From positions 2,480,501 through 2,544,500 of the forward strand of contig NZ_AP025344.1 in NCBI RefSeq assembly GCF_021654795.1: a DNA stretch of 64,000 nucleotides, given 5' to 3'. A model generated the notes under the pieces. That model saw nothing but the letters and a program-made list of their open reading frames with translations. It was not told the DNA's origin and made no database searches. The position numbers and the translations under genes are program-made. Below are positions 1 to 7,226 of this stretch, in pieces (within the stretch, counting starts at the first letter, position 1; the number at the start of each line of letters is the position of its first letter). This stretch comes from Paenibacillus dendritiformis (GTDB taxonomy: Bacteria > Bacillota > Bacilli > Paenibacillales > Paenibacillaceae).

Positions 1-114
1 CCCGTACTTGTCCGTTCTGCCCGGATGAGCGAGCGCTTCGGGCGCTATAGAGCCGGTTCCGAGCAGAATGGCGATGCTGGCGATAATCCATCTTTTTCGT
101 TGAGTGAACATCAT
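1..114 (-). CDS. N-terminus of secreted HPGRTD/YHYH-type protein (partial)
   Basis: Only the first 38 codons are inside the window; the gene continues past base 1. It starts with two consecutive ATGs (114 and 111) behind an AAGGAGGT ribosome site at 128-121. The visible protein is a signal peptide: a basic N-terminus (TQRKR), a hydrophobic core (IIASIAILLG) and a likely cleavage after ALA, followed at once by HPGRTDKYG. A mature N-terminus reading HPGRTD is what I recall from small secreted Bacillota proteins that carry HTC or YHYH motifs further on, but those motifs would lie outside the window. Function is unknown. Confidence 0.6.
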   Translation of the reverse strand, partial: MMFTQRKRWIIASIAILLGTGSIAPEALAHPGRTDKYG

Positions 115-248
115 GAGCTTACCTCCTTGTCTATATTTGCTTTGCCTATTATGATATTATAGTAAAATTATTCCTGATTTCATAGAGTCTCCGTGTGAGT
201 TGCGAAAGTGGTACACCGGGAGAAAACAATATACAGTGAGGTGCGGAA

Positions 249-1061
249 ATGGACAGAACGATATTGCATGAGGCGAGAGAGGTGGCGGTCAGCGCGGCGC
301 AAGCGGCCGGGGCGATCATTAAGCGGCGCTTCGACACGATGCACAAGGTGGATGAAAAAGGGGACGCCGGCGATGTCGTGACAGAAGCCGATTATGAAGC
401 CGAACAGGTCATCGTGGAGGCAATCGAGCGAGCATTCCCCAAACACCGAATTCACAGCGAGGAAGCCGGCCAGCTGGGAAGGGACAGCGATTGGCTATGG
501 CTCGTCGATCCGCTCGACGGAACGAATAATTATGTGATCGGCCTTCCCGTCTTTGCCGTCTCGATCACGTTGATGTACCGGGAAGAGCCGGTGCTCGGAG
601 TCATCTACGAGCCGCTGCCTGACCGGCTGTATATCGCCGTCAAGGGAGAAGGGATGACGCTCAATGGCGAGCCCGTTCGGATGCGGGGGCATGAACGGGA
701 TCTGAGGCGGGCGACGGCCGGGTGGATTCAGGGACACGCCGTGCGGCATGAAGAGAGGGCAGTCCAATTGCGGACGAAGCTGGACCTGTCCTGCAAGCGG
801 ATGCTGAGGCTGTGGGCGCCGACGCTGGCATGGTGCATGCTGGCGAGGGGAGTCATCGACGCTATCGTACTTTATAATTCGGAAGGGGAGGATCTGTATT
901 CCGGCGTGTTGATGGTTCAGGAAGCGGGCGGGCAGGTCATGGATTTCCAGGGCCGGCCATTCCGGACGATGTGCCGGGAGCCCTACTTGATTGCCTGTTC
1001 CCCCGAAGCGGGTGAACAGTGGCTGGAGCTGGTGCGCCAAGGAATGCAGATTGGAACCTGA
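249..1061 (+). CDS. inositol monophosphatase family protein
   Basis: This 270-residue cytoplasmic protein has the length and motifs of the Mg2+-dependent inositol monophosphatase/SuhB superfamily, which hydrolyses sugar- or nucleotide-linked phosphates. Metal-binding signature residues are visible: TEAD (45-48), EEAG (71-74), the family motif DPLDGT (87-92), and a downstream acidic site GEDLYSG (213-219), where most members have WD. The replacement of the usual WD..AG by ED..SG is slightly atypical and leaves the substrate uncertain. The ATG has a GAGGTG ribosome site seven bases upstream. It is followed 66 bp later by a methyltransferase gene on the same strand with its own ribosome site. 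Alternatives are 3'(2'),5'-bisphosphate nucleotidase or fructose-1,6-bisphosphatase-like activity. Confidence 0.85.
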   Translation: MDRTILHEAREVAVSAAQAAGAIIKRRFDTMHKVDEKGDAGDVVTEADYEAEQVIVEAIERAFPKHRIHSEEAGQLGRDSDWLWLVDPLDGTNNYVIGLPVFAVSITLMYREEPVLGVIYEPLPDRLYIAVKGEGMTLNGEPVRMRGHERDLRRATAGWIQGHAVRHEERAVQLRTKLDLSCKRMLRLWAPTLAWCMLARGVIDAIVLYNSEGEDLYSGVLMVQEAGGQVMDFQGRPFRTMCREPYLIACSPEAGEQWLELVRQGMQIGT

Positions 1062-1127
1062 ACTGAACCTATGAGAGCTGAGGCGATTATACCAGCGCAG
1101 GCATGGTACCATGTGAAGAGGTGACTT

Positions 1128-1901
1128 ATGACTATGATGGACTGGGATTTATCTGAATATGAAGATCCGAACTTATATGATATAGAAAATCAGGGAAATC
1201 CAGAGCTGCCGATGATTCTGTCATGGGCCAAAAAACTGGAAATAGGGAAGAAGACGCCGCTGCTGGATCTGGCATGCGGGACGGGGCGAACCGCCCTTCC
1301 GCTGGCGGAGGCGGGATATTCCATCGTTGGAGTGGATCTCCACGCGGGCATGCTGGAGCAGGCTTGCCGCAAAACGCCGGCCGGGGCGGATATCCGATGG
1401 GTGCAGCAGGATCTGACTCAACTGCGGCTTGCGGAACTCTCGCCGCTCGCTTATATGGCCGGCAACGGATTTCAACATTTTCTGACCAATGAAGTGCAGG
1501 ACCGCTTGCTTCAATCGATTCGCAGCGTATTGACGACCGACGGCATACTGCTGTTCGATGCCAGATTCCCGGCGGCCGAGGAGCTGCTTCAGCCGCCCGT
1601 GGAGGAATATTGGCGTACGATTGAGATCGCGCCGGATCATCGCTGCGACGTATACACGATCACATCGTATGATCCGGTGGCCCAAGTTCAGCATTATACG
1701 ACGATCCGTCGTTTTATCGAGGGGGAGAAGCTGCGCGAAGAGCGCAAGACAACGATCGATCTGCGTTATACGTACCCGCAGGAACTGGCCCGTATGCTGG
1801 AAGCGAACGGCTTTGAACTCCTGCATCTGTACGGAGGCTGGTCCGGCGTCTCCCTGCAGCCTGCTTCTCTGTCGATGGTGGCGGTGTGCCGGAGAGCGTA
1901 A
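1128..1901 (+). CDS. class I SAM-dependent methyltransferase
   Basis: This 257-residue protein has a Rossmann-type methyltransferase core. Motif I is DLACGTGR (47-54), and the ribose-binding acid follows strand 2 (VGVD, Asp70). The C-terminal half (IRRFIEGEK, TIDLRYTYPQEL, ANGFELLHLYGGW) matches small bacterial methyltransferases of the Methyltransf_25/UbiE-like group. The substrate cannot be read from sequence. The start is well supported by GAAGAGGTGACTT just upstream of the ATG. It sits between an inositol-phosphatase-like gene and fosB, all on the plus strand but with gaps of 66 and 86 bp, so co-transcription is possible but not shown. Confidence 0.85.
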   Translation: MTMMDWDLSEYEDPNLYDIENQGNPELPMILSWAKKLEIGKKTPLLDLACGTGRTALPLAEAGYSIVGVDLHAGMLEQACRKTPAGADIRWVQQDLTQLRLAELSPLAYMAGNGFQHFLTNEVQDRLLQSIRSVLTTDGILLFDARFPAAEELLQPPVEEYWRTIEIAPDHRCDVYTITSYDPVAQVQHYTTIRRFIEGEKLREERKTTIDLRYTYPQELARMLEANGFELLHLYGGWSGVSLQPASLSMVAVCRRA

Positions 1902-1987
1902 GGGAAGAGAATAGGTGAAGGGATAAGCTCGTCTTGATCCGTTCCGTGCCGTACTTGTCCGGAGCGAACGGTTAAAGGAGGATGCCT

Positions 1988-2410
1988 ATGTCATATATCA
2001 GAGGCTTGAATCATTTATGCTTTTCCGTGTCTGATCTGGAAGCATCAATCGCTTTCTATCGCGATATTTTGGAAGGCCAGCTGCTGTGCGTCGGGAGACG
2101 GCTGGCTTACTTCGATTGCCATGGCTTGTGGATTGCGCTGAATCAGGAGGATATCGACCGCTCTCGGCAGGAAGTTACCTATACGCATATCGCGTTCAGC
2201 ATTAATGAAGAGGATTACGAGCCAGTGCGCCAGAAGCTGCTGGATTATGGGGTTACGGTACTCGCCGGCCGGGAAAGGTCACAGGAAGACAGGCAGTCGA
2301 TTTATTTTCTCGATCCCGATAATCACTGCTTCGAATTCCATACGGGGACGCTTGGCGATCGGCTCCAATACTACCGGGCCAGCAAGCCGCACATTGAGTT
2401 TTTTGACTGA
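1988..2410 (+). CDS. fosB: metallothiol transferase FosB (fosfomycin resistance)
   Basis: This 140-residue glyoxalase-fold (VOC) enzyme inactivates fosfomycin by opening its epoxide with a thiol, bacillithiol in Bacillota. It is recognised by GLNHLCFSVSDLEASIAFYRD at the N-terminus, GLWIALN, the central TYTHIAF and the C-terminal RQSIYF.DPD plus ELHTGTL-like (EFHTGTL) segments of FosB. The expected metal ligands are present: His9, the His in THIAF and the Glu in FEFHTGT. Two ATGs are six bases apart; the second (1988) is chosen because AAAGGAGG ends about six bases before it, whereas the first (1982) overlaps that site. Normal length for the family. A PIG-L deacetylase at 45362 could belong to the same thiol pathway. 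Confidence 0.9.
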   Translation: MSYIRGLNHLCFSVSDLEASIAFYRDILEGQLLCVGRRLAYFDCHGLWIALNQEDIDRSRQEVTYTHIAFSINEEDYEPVRQKLLDYGVTVLAGRERSQEDRQSIYFLDPDNHCFEFHTGTLGDRLQYYRASKPHIEFFD

Positions 2411-2533
2411 TCCAGAAGAACGGAGGCCCGAGGCGCATGGGACTGCTTGAGATGATTCCCTCAGCCTGGGTTACTTAACAGCATTGAGGGCTGGAAGAAC
2501 ATGCCTTTGAACGAAGCGGAGAGGAGAAATACG

Positions 2534-3172
2534 ATGAAACCGACAACCATTTATCTAGTGCGCCACGGACAGACCGAGTGGAACCTGGAGCATCGAATGC
2601 AGGGGCATCAGGACTCGCCATTGACCGAGCTTGGTGTCCAACAAGCGATCTGGCTCGGCGAGGCGCTACGGCATGAGCCTCTTGATGCGATATATGCCAG
2701 TTCCAGCGGAAGGGCGTACCGGACCGCAGAGCTGATTCGGATGGAACGGGATGTGCCGATTCAGGCCTGCGAGGATCTGAAGGAGATTCACCTTGGCGCC
2801 TGGGAAGGACAGACGCAGGCGGCGGTGAAGGAGCGGGATCCGGAGCAATTCGAATTATTTTGGAACAACCCGGCCCGATTCCAGGTTGAAGGCGGCGAGA
2901 CCTTCCATGAGGTTCAAGAGCGGGCTCTGGCGCGGCTCTTAGGCATCGTGCGCGACCATCCTGGCCAATCCGTCCTGATGGTGACCCATACGGTCGTGGT
3001 CAAGCTGCTGATGGCTCACGCGGAGCCGCGCCCTCTGCATCTGCTGTGGGAACTCCCCTACATTCATCCGGCATGTCTGTGCAAGCTGGAGTTCATTGAT
3101 GGGAACCCCCGCATTTTATTGCACGGAGACACGTCCCATTACCAGGATGGCCATGAAGCGAAAGCTTGGTAG
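2534..3172 (+). CDS. histidine phosphatase family protein
   Basis: A 212-residue member of the phosphoglycerate-mutase-like (cobC/gpmB/PhoE) histidine phosphatase superfamily. The catalytic RHG is at 10-12 within VRHGQTEWN, the second catalytic histidine is His152 in MVTHTVVVKLL, and the acidic proton donor region is LKEIHLGAWEG (Glu84). These enzymes remove phosphate from varied small molecules through a phosphohistidine intermediate; substrate cannot be assigned. The start at 2534 is preferred to an in-frame ATG at 2501 because GGAGAGGAGAAATACG precedes it and the RHG motif then sits at the usual distance from the N-terminus. Convergent with the small membrane gene ending at 3205. Confidence 0.88.
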   Translation: MKPTTIYLVRHGQTEWNLEHRMQGHQDSPLTELGVQQAIWLGEALRHEPLDAIYASSSGRAYRTAELIRMERDVPIQACEDLKEIHLGAWEGQTQAAVKERDPEQFELFWNNPARFQVEGGETFHEVQERALARLLGIVRDHPGQSVLMVTHTVVVKLLMAHAEPRPLHLLWELPYIHPACLCKLEFIDGNPRILLHGDTSHYQDGHEAKAW

Positions 3173-3204
3173 CCGGGGATTGGCATCCATTCGATCAGGC
3201 AACC

Positions 3205-3480
3205 TTAGCGGTAGACGAGGATGTACAGCAGCAGCGAAGTGAGCAGGCTCGGCGCGCCAAGCAGCCATAGCGTAGCGACGAAGCCTATGCCTTGACTGGC
3301 GCTGCGCTCTCTGTTGTACTCCGGTTGGCTAAGCCCGTCGGACATCAGGCCGGCGAATCCGCACAGTCCGAGACCAATCCAACCGGTAATGTTGAACCAT
3401 TGGTACAGGTCATCTTCTATGAGGGCATACACTCCTGCAATGGCGGTGAGGAGCAGTCCCAAAGCAATGCGAATAATCAT
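3205..3480 (-). CDS. small membrane protein of unknown function
   Basis: A 91-residue protein with three likely membrane segments: IIRIALGLLLTAIAGVYAL at the N-terminus, WIGLGLCGFAGLM in the middle, and a C-terminal stretch from GIGFVATLWLLG to LLLYILVYR. A polar loop (SQPEYNRERSASQ) separates the second and third. The ATG at 3480 is chosen over an upstream GTG at 3486 because that GTG forms part of the GAGGTG ribosome site. I do not recognise the family. Convergent with the histidine phosphatase; its 5' side faces the long leader of the CAP-domain gene. Confidence 0.6.
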   Translation of the reverse strand: MIIRIALGLLLTAIAGVYALIEDDLYQWFNITGWIGLGLCGFAGLMSDGLSQPEYNRERSASQGIGFVATLWLLGAPSLLTSLLLYILVYR

Positions 3481-3780
3481 AGGCACCTCTATCCGAAATT
3501 TTGACAGATTTGAAATCTACTATAATATATTTTGGCGATACTTGGAATAAGGGGATGAGGCAGGAATGATTTTTTGATAACAATGAGAGGGGGGAGAACA
3601 CAGATAATTGCGGAGCAGCGGGGGTTGTAACACGTCAAGGGCTTAGCCAAGGCGGCGGATTCCAACCTTGTTCAAGGTGTCAAAAAGGTTACAATAGGTA
3701 ACAAAATCTTAATTTAGTGCCATATATTATAGCATGATCTCTCCTACTATTTCGTGTTACGATGTGTACGAATTCGAATC
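3481..3780. other. intergenic region between small membrane gene and c-di-AMP riboswitch
   Basis: AT-rich divergent region with no convincing ORF. It should hold the promoter of the minus-strand membrane gene and the promoter for the riboswitch-CAP transcript. A TATATTATAG box near 3723-3732 is a possible -10 element for the latter, but I see no good -35 partner. Confidence 0.4.
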
Positions 3781-3889
3781 AAGCCGAAGCTCGGAAGAGC
3801 GCGGGGGAACCAACTTTTGGGGTGAAGGCGCAGACTTGCGTCAGGGGTGACCTCTTTGACCCGAACCCGACAGCTAACCTCGTAGGCTG
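3781..3889 (+). ncRNA. c-di-AMP riboswitch (ydaO/yuaA leader)
   Basis: The hallmark 3' half of the ydaO-yuaA motif is present almost verbatim: GAACCCGACAGCTAACC at 3863-3879 followed by TCGTAGGC. The 5' half has GCGGGGGAACCAA and TTGGGGTGAAGG, with a pairing AGGGGTGA...TTTGACCC arm between. P1 is formed by AGCC (3782-3785) with GGCT (3885-3888). This RNA class binds cyclic di-AMP and usually turns off cell-wall hydrolase and potassium-transport genes. The downstream gene encodes a secreted CAP-domain protein, a typical target. Only about 20 nt separate the aptamer from the start codon. Confidence 0.9.
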
Positions 3890-3908
3890 CAAAGGGAGAG
3901 ATGAACGA

Positions 3909-4661
3909 ATGAAGAATACGCTCAAAAAAGTAGCAGTGACCAGCGCCATCGCGCTAGCGCCGGTTCTGGCGGCGGGATCCGCCTTCGCGGCTCCGCAGGC
4001 CGACGCGGTGAAAGCGCAAAGCCCGAATTGTTATATGGTAAAAGTAAACGGCGTCAATGTGAAAGCCGTCATCCCGGATCCGGCAAAATCCAGCGACTGG
4101 CAAGCTTGGTTGGACAACCTGGTCAAGGAATGGAATAATCAAGGCCATAACGGCAGCAAGCAGCCAGTTGTCAAGCAGCCGACGGTTCAAAATCCAGGCA
4201 ATTCCGCCAACAAGCCGGAGTCCAAGCCAACGCCTGCTCCAACGAAGCCGGCCCAGCCTGTGCCAAGCACGGAGAATGGCACGGCAGCGGACAAGTCGGA
4301 TTTCGCGAGCCAAGTGGTGGATTTGGTCAACAAGGAACGGGCCAAAGCCGGCTTGAACCCGCTTCAATCGGATGAGAAGCTGACCAAGGTAGCGATGATC
4401 AAGGCGCAAGATATGTATAACAACAATTATTTTGACCATCAATCGCCGACGCTTGGTTCGCCGTTCGATCTGATGAAGTCGCAGGGCGTCCAATACCGCA
4501 CGGCCGGCGAGAACATCGCCAAAGGACAGCGTACGCCGGAAGAGGTCATGAACGCTTGGATGAACAGCGAAGGGCATCGCCAAAACATTATGAATCCGAA
4601 CTACACATCGATTGGCGTCGCGTACTACAACGGTGAATGGGTTCAAGAGTTTACCGGCTAA
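3909..4661 (+). CDS. secreted CAP-domain (SCP/YkwD-like) protein
   Basis: A 250-residue exported protein: signal peptide MKNTLKKVAVTSAIALAPVL..AGSAFA, a short N-terminal domain, a Pro/Lys/Asn-rich linker (residues about 80-125), then a C-terminal CAP domain of about 120 residues. CAP hallmarks are visible: VDLVNKERAKAGLNPL, the YFDHQSP segment with its conserved His, the AGENIAKG motif, and WMNSEGHRQNIMNPNYTSIGV. Bacterial CAP proteins act outside the cell, often on the envelope or during sporulation; the activity here is not known. The start at 3909 follows AAAGGGAGAG; an in-frame extension to 3762 would translate the riboswitch and is rejected. Regulation by c-di-AMP is implied by the leader. 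Confidence 0.88.
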   Translation: MKNTLKKVAVTSAIALAPVLAAGSAFAAPQADAVKAQSPNCYMVKVNGVNVKAVIPDPAKSSDWQAWLDNLVKEWNNQGHNGSKQPVVKQPTVQNPGNSANKPESKPTPAPTKPAQPVPSTENGTAADKSDFASQVVDLVNKERAKAGLNPLQSDEKLTKVAMIKAQDMYNNNYFDHQSPTLGSPFDLMKSQGVQYRTAGENIAKGQRTPEEVMNAWMNSEGHRQNIMNPNYTSIGVAYYNGEWVQEFTG

Positions 4662-4682
4662 CAAGTAAATAGGACATCATGG

Positions 4683-4713
4683 CAGCGGCATCTGGAGAAG
4701 GTGCCGCTGTTTT
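4683..4713 (+). terminator. rho-independent terminator after CAP gene
   Basis: CAGCGGCA (4683-4690) pairs perfectly with TGCCGCTG (4702-4709), followed by TTTT. Confidence 0.75.
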
Positions 4714-4855
4714 GCTGCGTACCCGGTTGCCGCCGACTCCGAAGGGGAATCCTATTCCTGATCCTGCAACATCCCGCGCTTGAAGATCGTCAGGTAAAAT
4801 ATAGGAAGATGCATTCATGCATTCATTCCGACATTCGCGAAGGGAGAAGATGGAG

Positions 4856-5734
4856 ATGAAGCAGATTAACAGACTTGCCTGCGGATTGGTTATTGCGGGC
4901 ATGATGGCGCTTCCGGCCGGAACCCAGGCGGAACCGCGGGCCATAGAGCCCGGCAGCAATGCCATAGAAATGAACGATCTGAGCCGGGCTGATCTGGCGG
5001 TCCTGCTGGCCGAGCTCTTCGGACTGGATACGAAGAAGACGAGCACGGCATTCGCGGATGCGGCCGATCACTGGGCCACGGCCCGGGGGGCCATTCCCGC
5101 CGTCATCGAAGCGGGACTGATGAAGGGAACGGATGCCGAACATTTCCGGCCCGATCGAACCGTAACCTATCAGGAGATGATCGCTGCGCTTGTACGGGGG
5201 TACCAGCTTGACGAGATTGCCGCGCCGGCATTCGATCAGGCGAAGTCATCTTCTTACAAGTGCTCGGCGTGGGCGTCCCGCTATATTCACGCGGCTGTAG
5301 CCTTGTCGATCGTCAAAGACGATCTTGACTTCCGTAAGCCAATCTCCGGGCTAACGGCTAAGAAGCTGGCGGATGAGTTCCGGGAGGCCGTCCGGATCTC
5401 GCCGCTGGTGTCGAAGCTGGAAGTCGGACGCAGCAAGCAGGGTCAGGCGCTGCTGACGTTCACCGTCACCAACCCGTCGCATGAAGAGCTCCTTCTTGAG
5501 TTCAGCTCCTCGCAGCGGTATGACTTCAAGGTGACTGACGCCGCGGGCAGAGTGGTATATCTCGCCTCCAAGGACAAAGTTTATTTAACCGTATTGGGAG
5601 AAGAGACGCTGCTCCCCGGGAAATCGCTGACCTACAGCGAGGCTGTGAATCTTCAGGAGGGCCAGACCTATACGGTAGAGTTCTGGCTCGTCACCGAGCC
5701 TAAGGCGTACTTGAAGCAGGAGATCCAATTCTAA
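4856..5734 (+). CDS. secreted SLH-domain protein with BsuPI-type C-terminal domain
   Basis: A protein of about 292 residues with a signal peptide (MKQINRLACGLVIAGMMALPAGTQA). Residues about 35-170 carry S-layer-homology repeats; the clearest is GLMKGTDAEHFRPDRTVTYQEM, where the F.PD..VTR.E pattern of SLH is recognisable. The C-terminal 115 residues (SKLEVGRSKQGQALLTFTVTN..., SSSQRYDFKVTDAAGRVVY, LLPGKSLTYSE) match the BsuPI intracellular-proteinase-inhibitor fold. SLH repeats anchor proteins to pyruvylated cell-wall polymers, so this is probably a surface-displayed protein. Its inhibitory activity is not established. ATGs at 4817, 4850 and 4856 are in frame; 4856 has the best spacing to AGGGAGAAG. 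A hairpin terminator follows. Confidence 0.8.
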   Translation: MKQINRLACGLVIAGMMALPAGTQAEPRAIEPGSNAIEMNDLSRADLAVLLAELFGLDTKKTSTAFADAADHWATARGAIPAVIEAGLMKGTDAEHFRPDRTVTYQEMIAALVRGYQLDEIAAPAFDQAKSSSYKCSAWASRYIHAAVALSIVKDDLDFRKPISGLTAKKLADEFREAVRISPLVSKLEVGRSKQGQALLTFTVTNPSHEELLLEFSSSQRYDFKVTDAAGRVVYLASKDKVYLTVLGEETLLPGKSLTYSEAVNLQEGQTYTVEFWLVTEPKAYLKQEIQF

Positions 5735-5751
5735 CCGCGAGCACGCGGCCT

Positions 5752-5790
5752 GAGCCTTCTGTCCGGACATCCGGCATGAAGGCTTTTTGG
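5752..5790 (+). terminator. rho-independent terminator
   Basis: AGCCTTC and GAAGGCT form the stem around a long loop, followed by TTTTT, just after the SLH/BsuPI gene. Confidence 0.7.
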
Positions 5791-5836
5791 CGTTGTCTAA
5801 GCGGAACGGTTGGAAGCATATTGCCGCCTTCGGGAC

Positions 5837-5864
5837 TTGCTTTTACAATAAGATCAGATAAAAT
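5837..5864 (+). promoter_or_regulatory. candidate sigma-A promoter for FUSC gene
   Basis: TTGCTT (5837-5842), a 16-bp spacer and TAAAAT (5859-5864), about 70 bp before the start of the downstream gene. Confidence 0.4.
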
Positions 5865-5937
5865 AAAACCTTGTGCAGACAAGGCATATGATGGAGAACT
5901 GTCCATATGGATAGGATAGGAGGAAGGAGGGAGGGCC

Positions 5938-6981
5938 ATGGCTTTTGGCGCCCGGGTGTTGAAGACGGGGATCGCCGTTACGCTCGCCTTATACATCAGT
6001 CAATATTTTCAATTCAAAACGCCGGTGATTGCCGCAGTGGCGGCCATCTTCGCCATGCAGCCGTCCATCTACCGGTCATGGCGTTATTTTCTCGATCAGC
6101 TGCAGACGAATACACTAGGGGCCGCAATTGCCCTGCTGGCCGGGATGGCGTTCTCGAACGAGCCGATTGCGGTCGGGATTGTGTGCATCGTGGTTATCAT
6201 TATCTGTCTTAAGATGAAGATGGAGGAGACGGTAGGGCTCACGCTGGTCACCGTCATCTCCGTCATGGAAGCATCAGGGCAATGGGACTTCGCGCTTGGG
6301 CGGTTCGCGCTGACGCTGATTGGCATCGGTTCGGCATTTCTAATCAATATTTTGTTTTTCCCGCCGAACCCGCAGGCGCAATTTATCGGGCAGATTCAGA
6401 ATGTTTTCAGCCGCATGTCGCTTTTGCTTCGCACCGCGATATCGGACGAGATGAAGGAGAGCGCGTTCCGCGTCGAGAAGCAGGGACTGGAGGAATCATT
6501 GAAGTCGAGCTCGGACAAGTACAAGCTGTTCGAGGAGGAGACGAAGAAGCTGAAGCGGGCCAAATACCGGCATACGCGCCGCATCGTCGTCTACAAGCAG
6601 CTGCTGAACACGCTGCGCAAAGGCATCGAGGTGCTCAATATCATCGAAGAGCATTATTTCCAGTCGGTCCGTACGAAGGAATCCGATCTGTTCTTCGATC
6701 GCCATCTGGAGCTGCTCATTAAATGCCATGAGCATGTCCTGCTCAAGTTCGAAGACAAGGTCAAGCCCGACAGCGGCGACACCGCCAATCTGGAGCGGGA
6801 GAACGAACGCTTCATGACCCAGGCGCTGCAGTACGGCACGGATGGACCGGAGGGAGCGTTGCGGTTATCGATCGTGGCTGCGTCCTTATATGAATACGGC
6901 CATCAGATCAGCCGGCTAGACCGCTTGGTCGGGCATGTGGATAAAGAAGAAGATAAGGGTCTGCTGCAAAGCTTGCTGTAG
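5938..6981 (+). CDS. FUSC/aromatic acid exporter family membrane protein
   Basis: A 347-residue protein. The first 140 residues are hydrophobic, with about four to six membrane segments (VLKTGIAVTLALYISQYF, PVIAAVAAIFAMQP, LGAAIALLAGMAF, AVGIVCIVVIIICL and FALTLIGIGSAFLINILFFPP). The AAVAAIFAMQPSIYRSW stretch is characteristic of the DUF939/FUSC group. The remaining 200 residues are soluble and charged, with coiled-coil-like heptads around 175-225. The family includes aromatic-acid and fusaric-acid efflux proteins; the substrate here is unknown. A strong GGAAGGAGGGAGG precedes the ATG. Monocistronic, bounded by a promoter candidate and a terminator. Confidence 0.85.
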   Translation: MAFGARVLKTGIAVTLALYISQYFQFKTPVIAAVAAIFAMQPSIYRSWRYFLDQLQTNTLGAAIALLAGMAFSNEPIAVGIVCIVVIIICLKMKMEETVGLTLVTVISVMEASGQWDFALGRFALTLIGIGSAFLINILFFPPNPQAQFIGQIQNVFSRMSLLLRTAISDEMKESAFRVEKQGLEESLKSSSDKYKLFEEETKKLKRAKYRHTRRIVVYKQLLNTLRKGIEVLNIIEEHYFQSVRTKESDLFFDRHLELLIKCHEHVLLKFEDKVKPDSGDTANLERENERFMTQALQYGTDGPEGALRLSIVAASLYEYGHQISRLDRLVGHVDKEEDKGLLQSLL

Positions 6982-7005
6982 TCCTGCCGTTTGAATCACT
7001 TTAAC

Positions 7006-7033
7006 AAGAGCCGCGGTTGCGGTTCTTTTTTTA
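7006..7033 (+). terminator. rho-independent terminator
   Basis: AAGAGCCGC (7006-7014), tetraloop GGTT, GCGGTTCTT (7019-7027), then a T-run. It closes the FUSC gene. Confidence 0.85.
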
Positions 7034-7070
7034 TGGCGTCAGCGTCCGGGAAGCTTCTCAAGGAGCATTT

Positions 7071-7100
7071 TTGACTTGAGTTGGCCGGCTGAGGTAGAAT
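7071..7100 (+). promoter_or_regulatory. candidate promoter of MFS transporter
   Basis: TTGACT (7071-7076), 18-bp spacer, TAGAAT (7095-7100). The transcript would have a leader of about 120 nt before the ATG at 7227. A GGGTACTACCC inverted repeat sits in that leader at about 7135-7145. Confidence 0.55.
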
Positions 7101-7226
7101 GATACCGACCACGAAGTCATATTAAGAACTATTGGGTACTACCCTTGCGGGGTGCGGTGGCCTAACGTCAGTCCAGGCTGCCAATCAACAGAAGGGCAGA
7201 CGAGAGAACAGAGGAGGACGAGAGAG

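Noticed and set aside
3762..3908. N-terminal extension of the CAP protein to an ATG at 3762
   Set aside because: This stretch is the c-di-AMP riboswitch; the signal peptide and ribosome site define the start at 3909.
7099..7125. Short leader peptide (MIPTTKSY) before the MFS gene
   Set aside because: Its ATG overlaps the -10 region, it has no ribosome site, and no clear attenuator follows.
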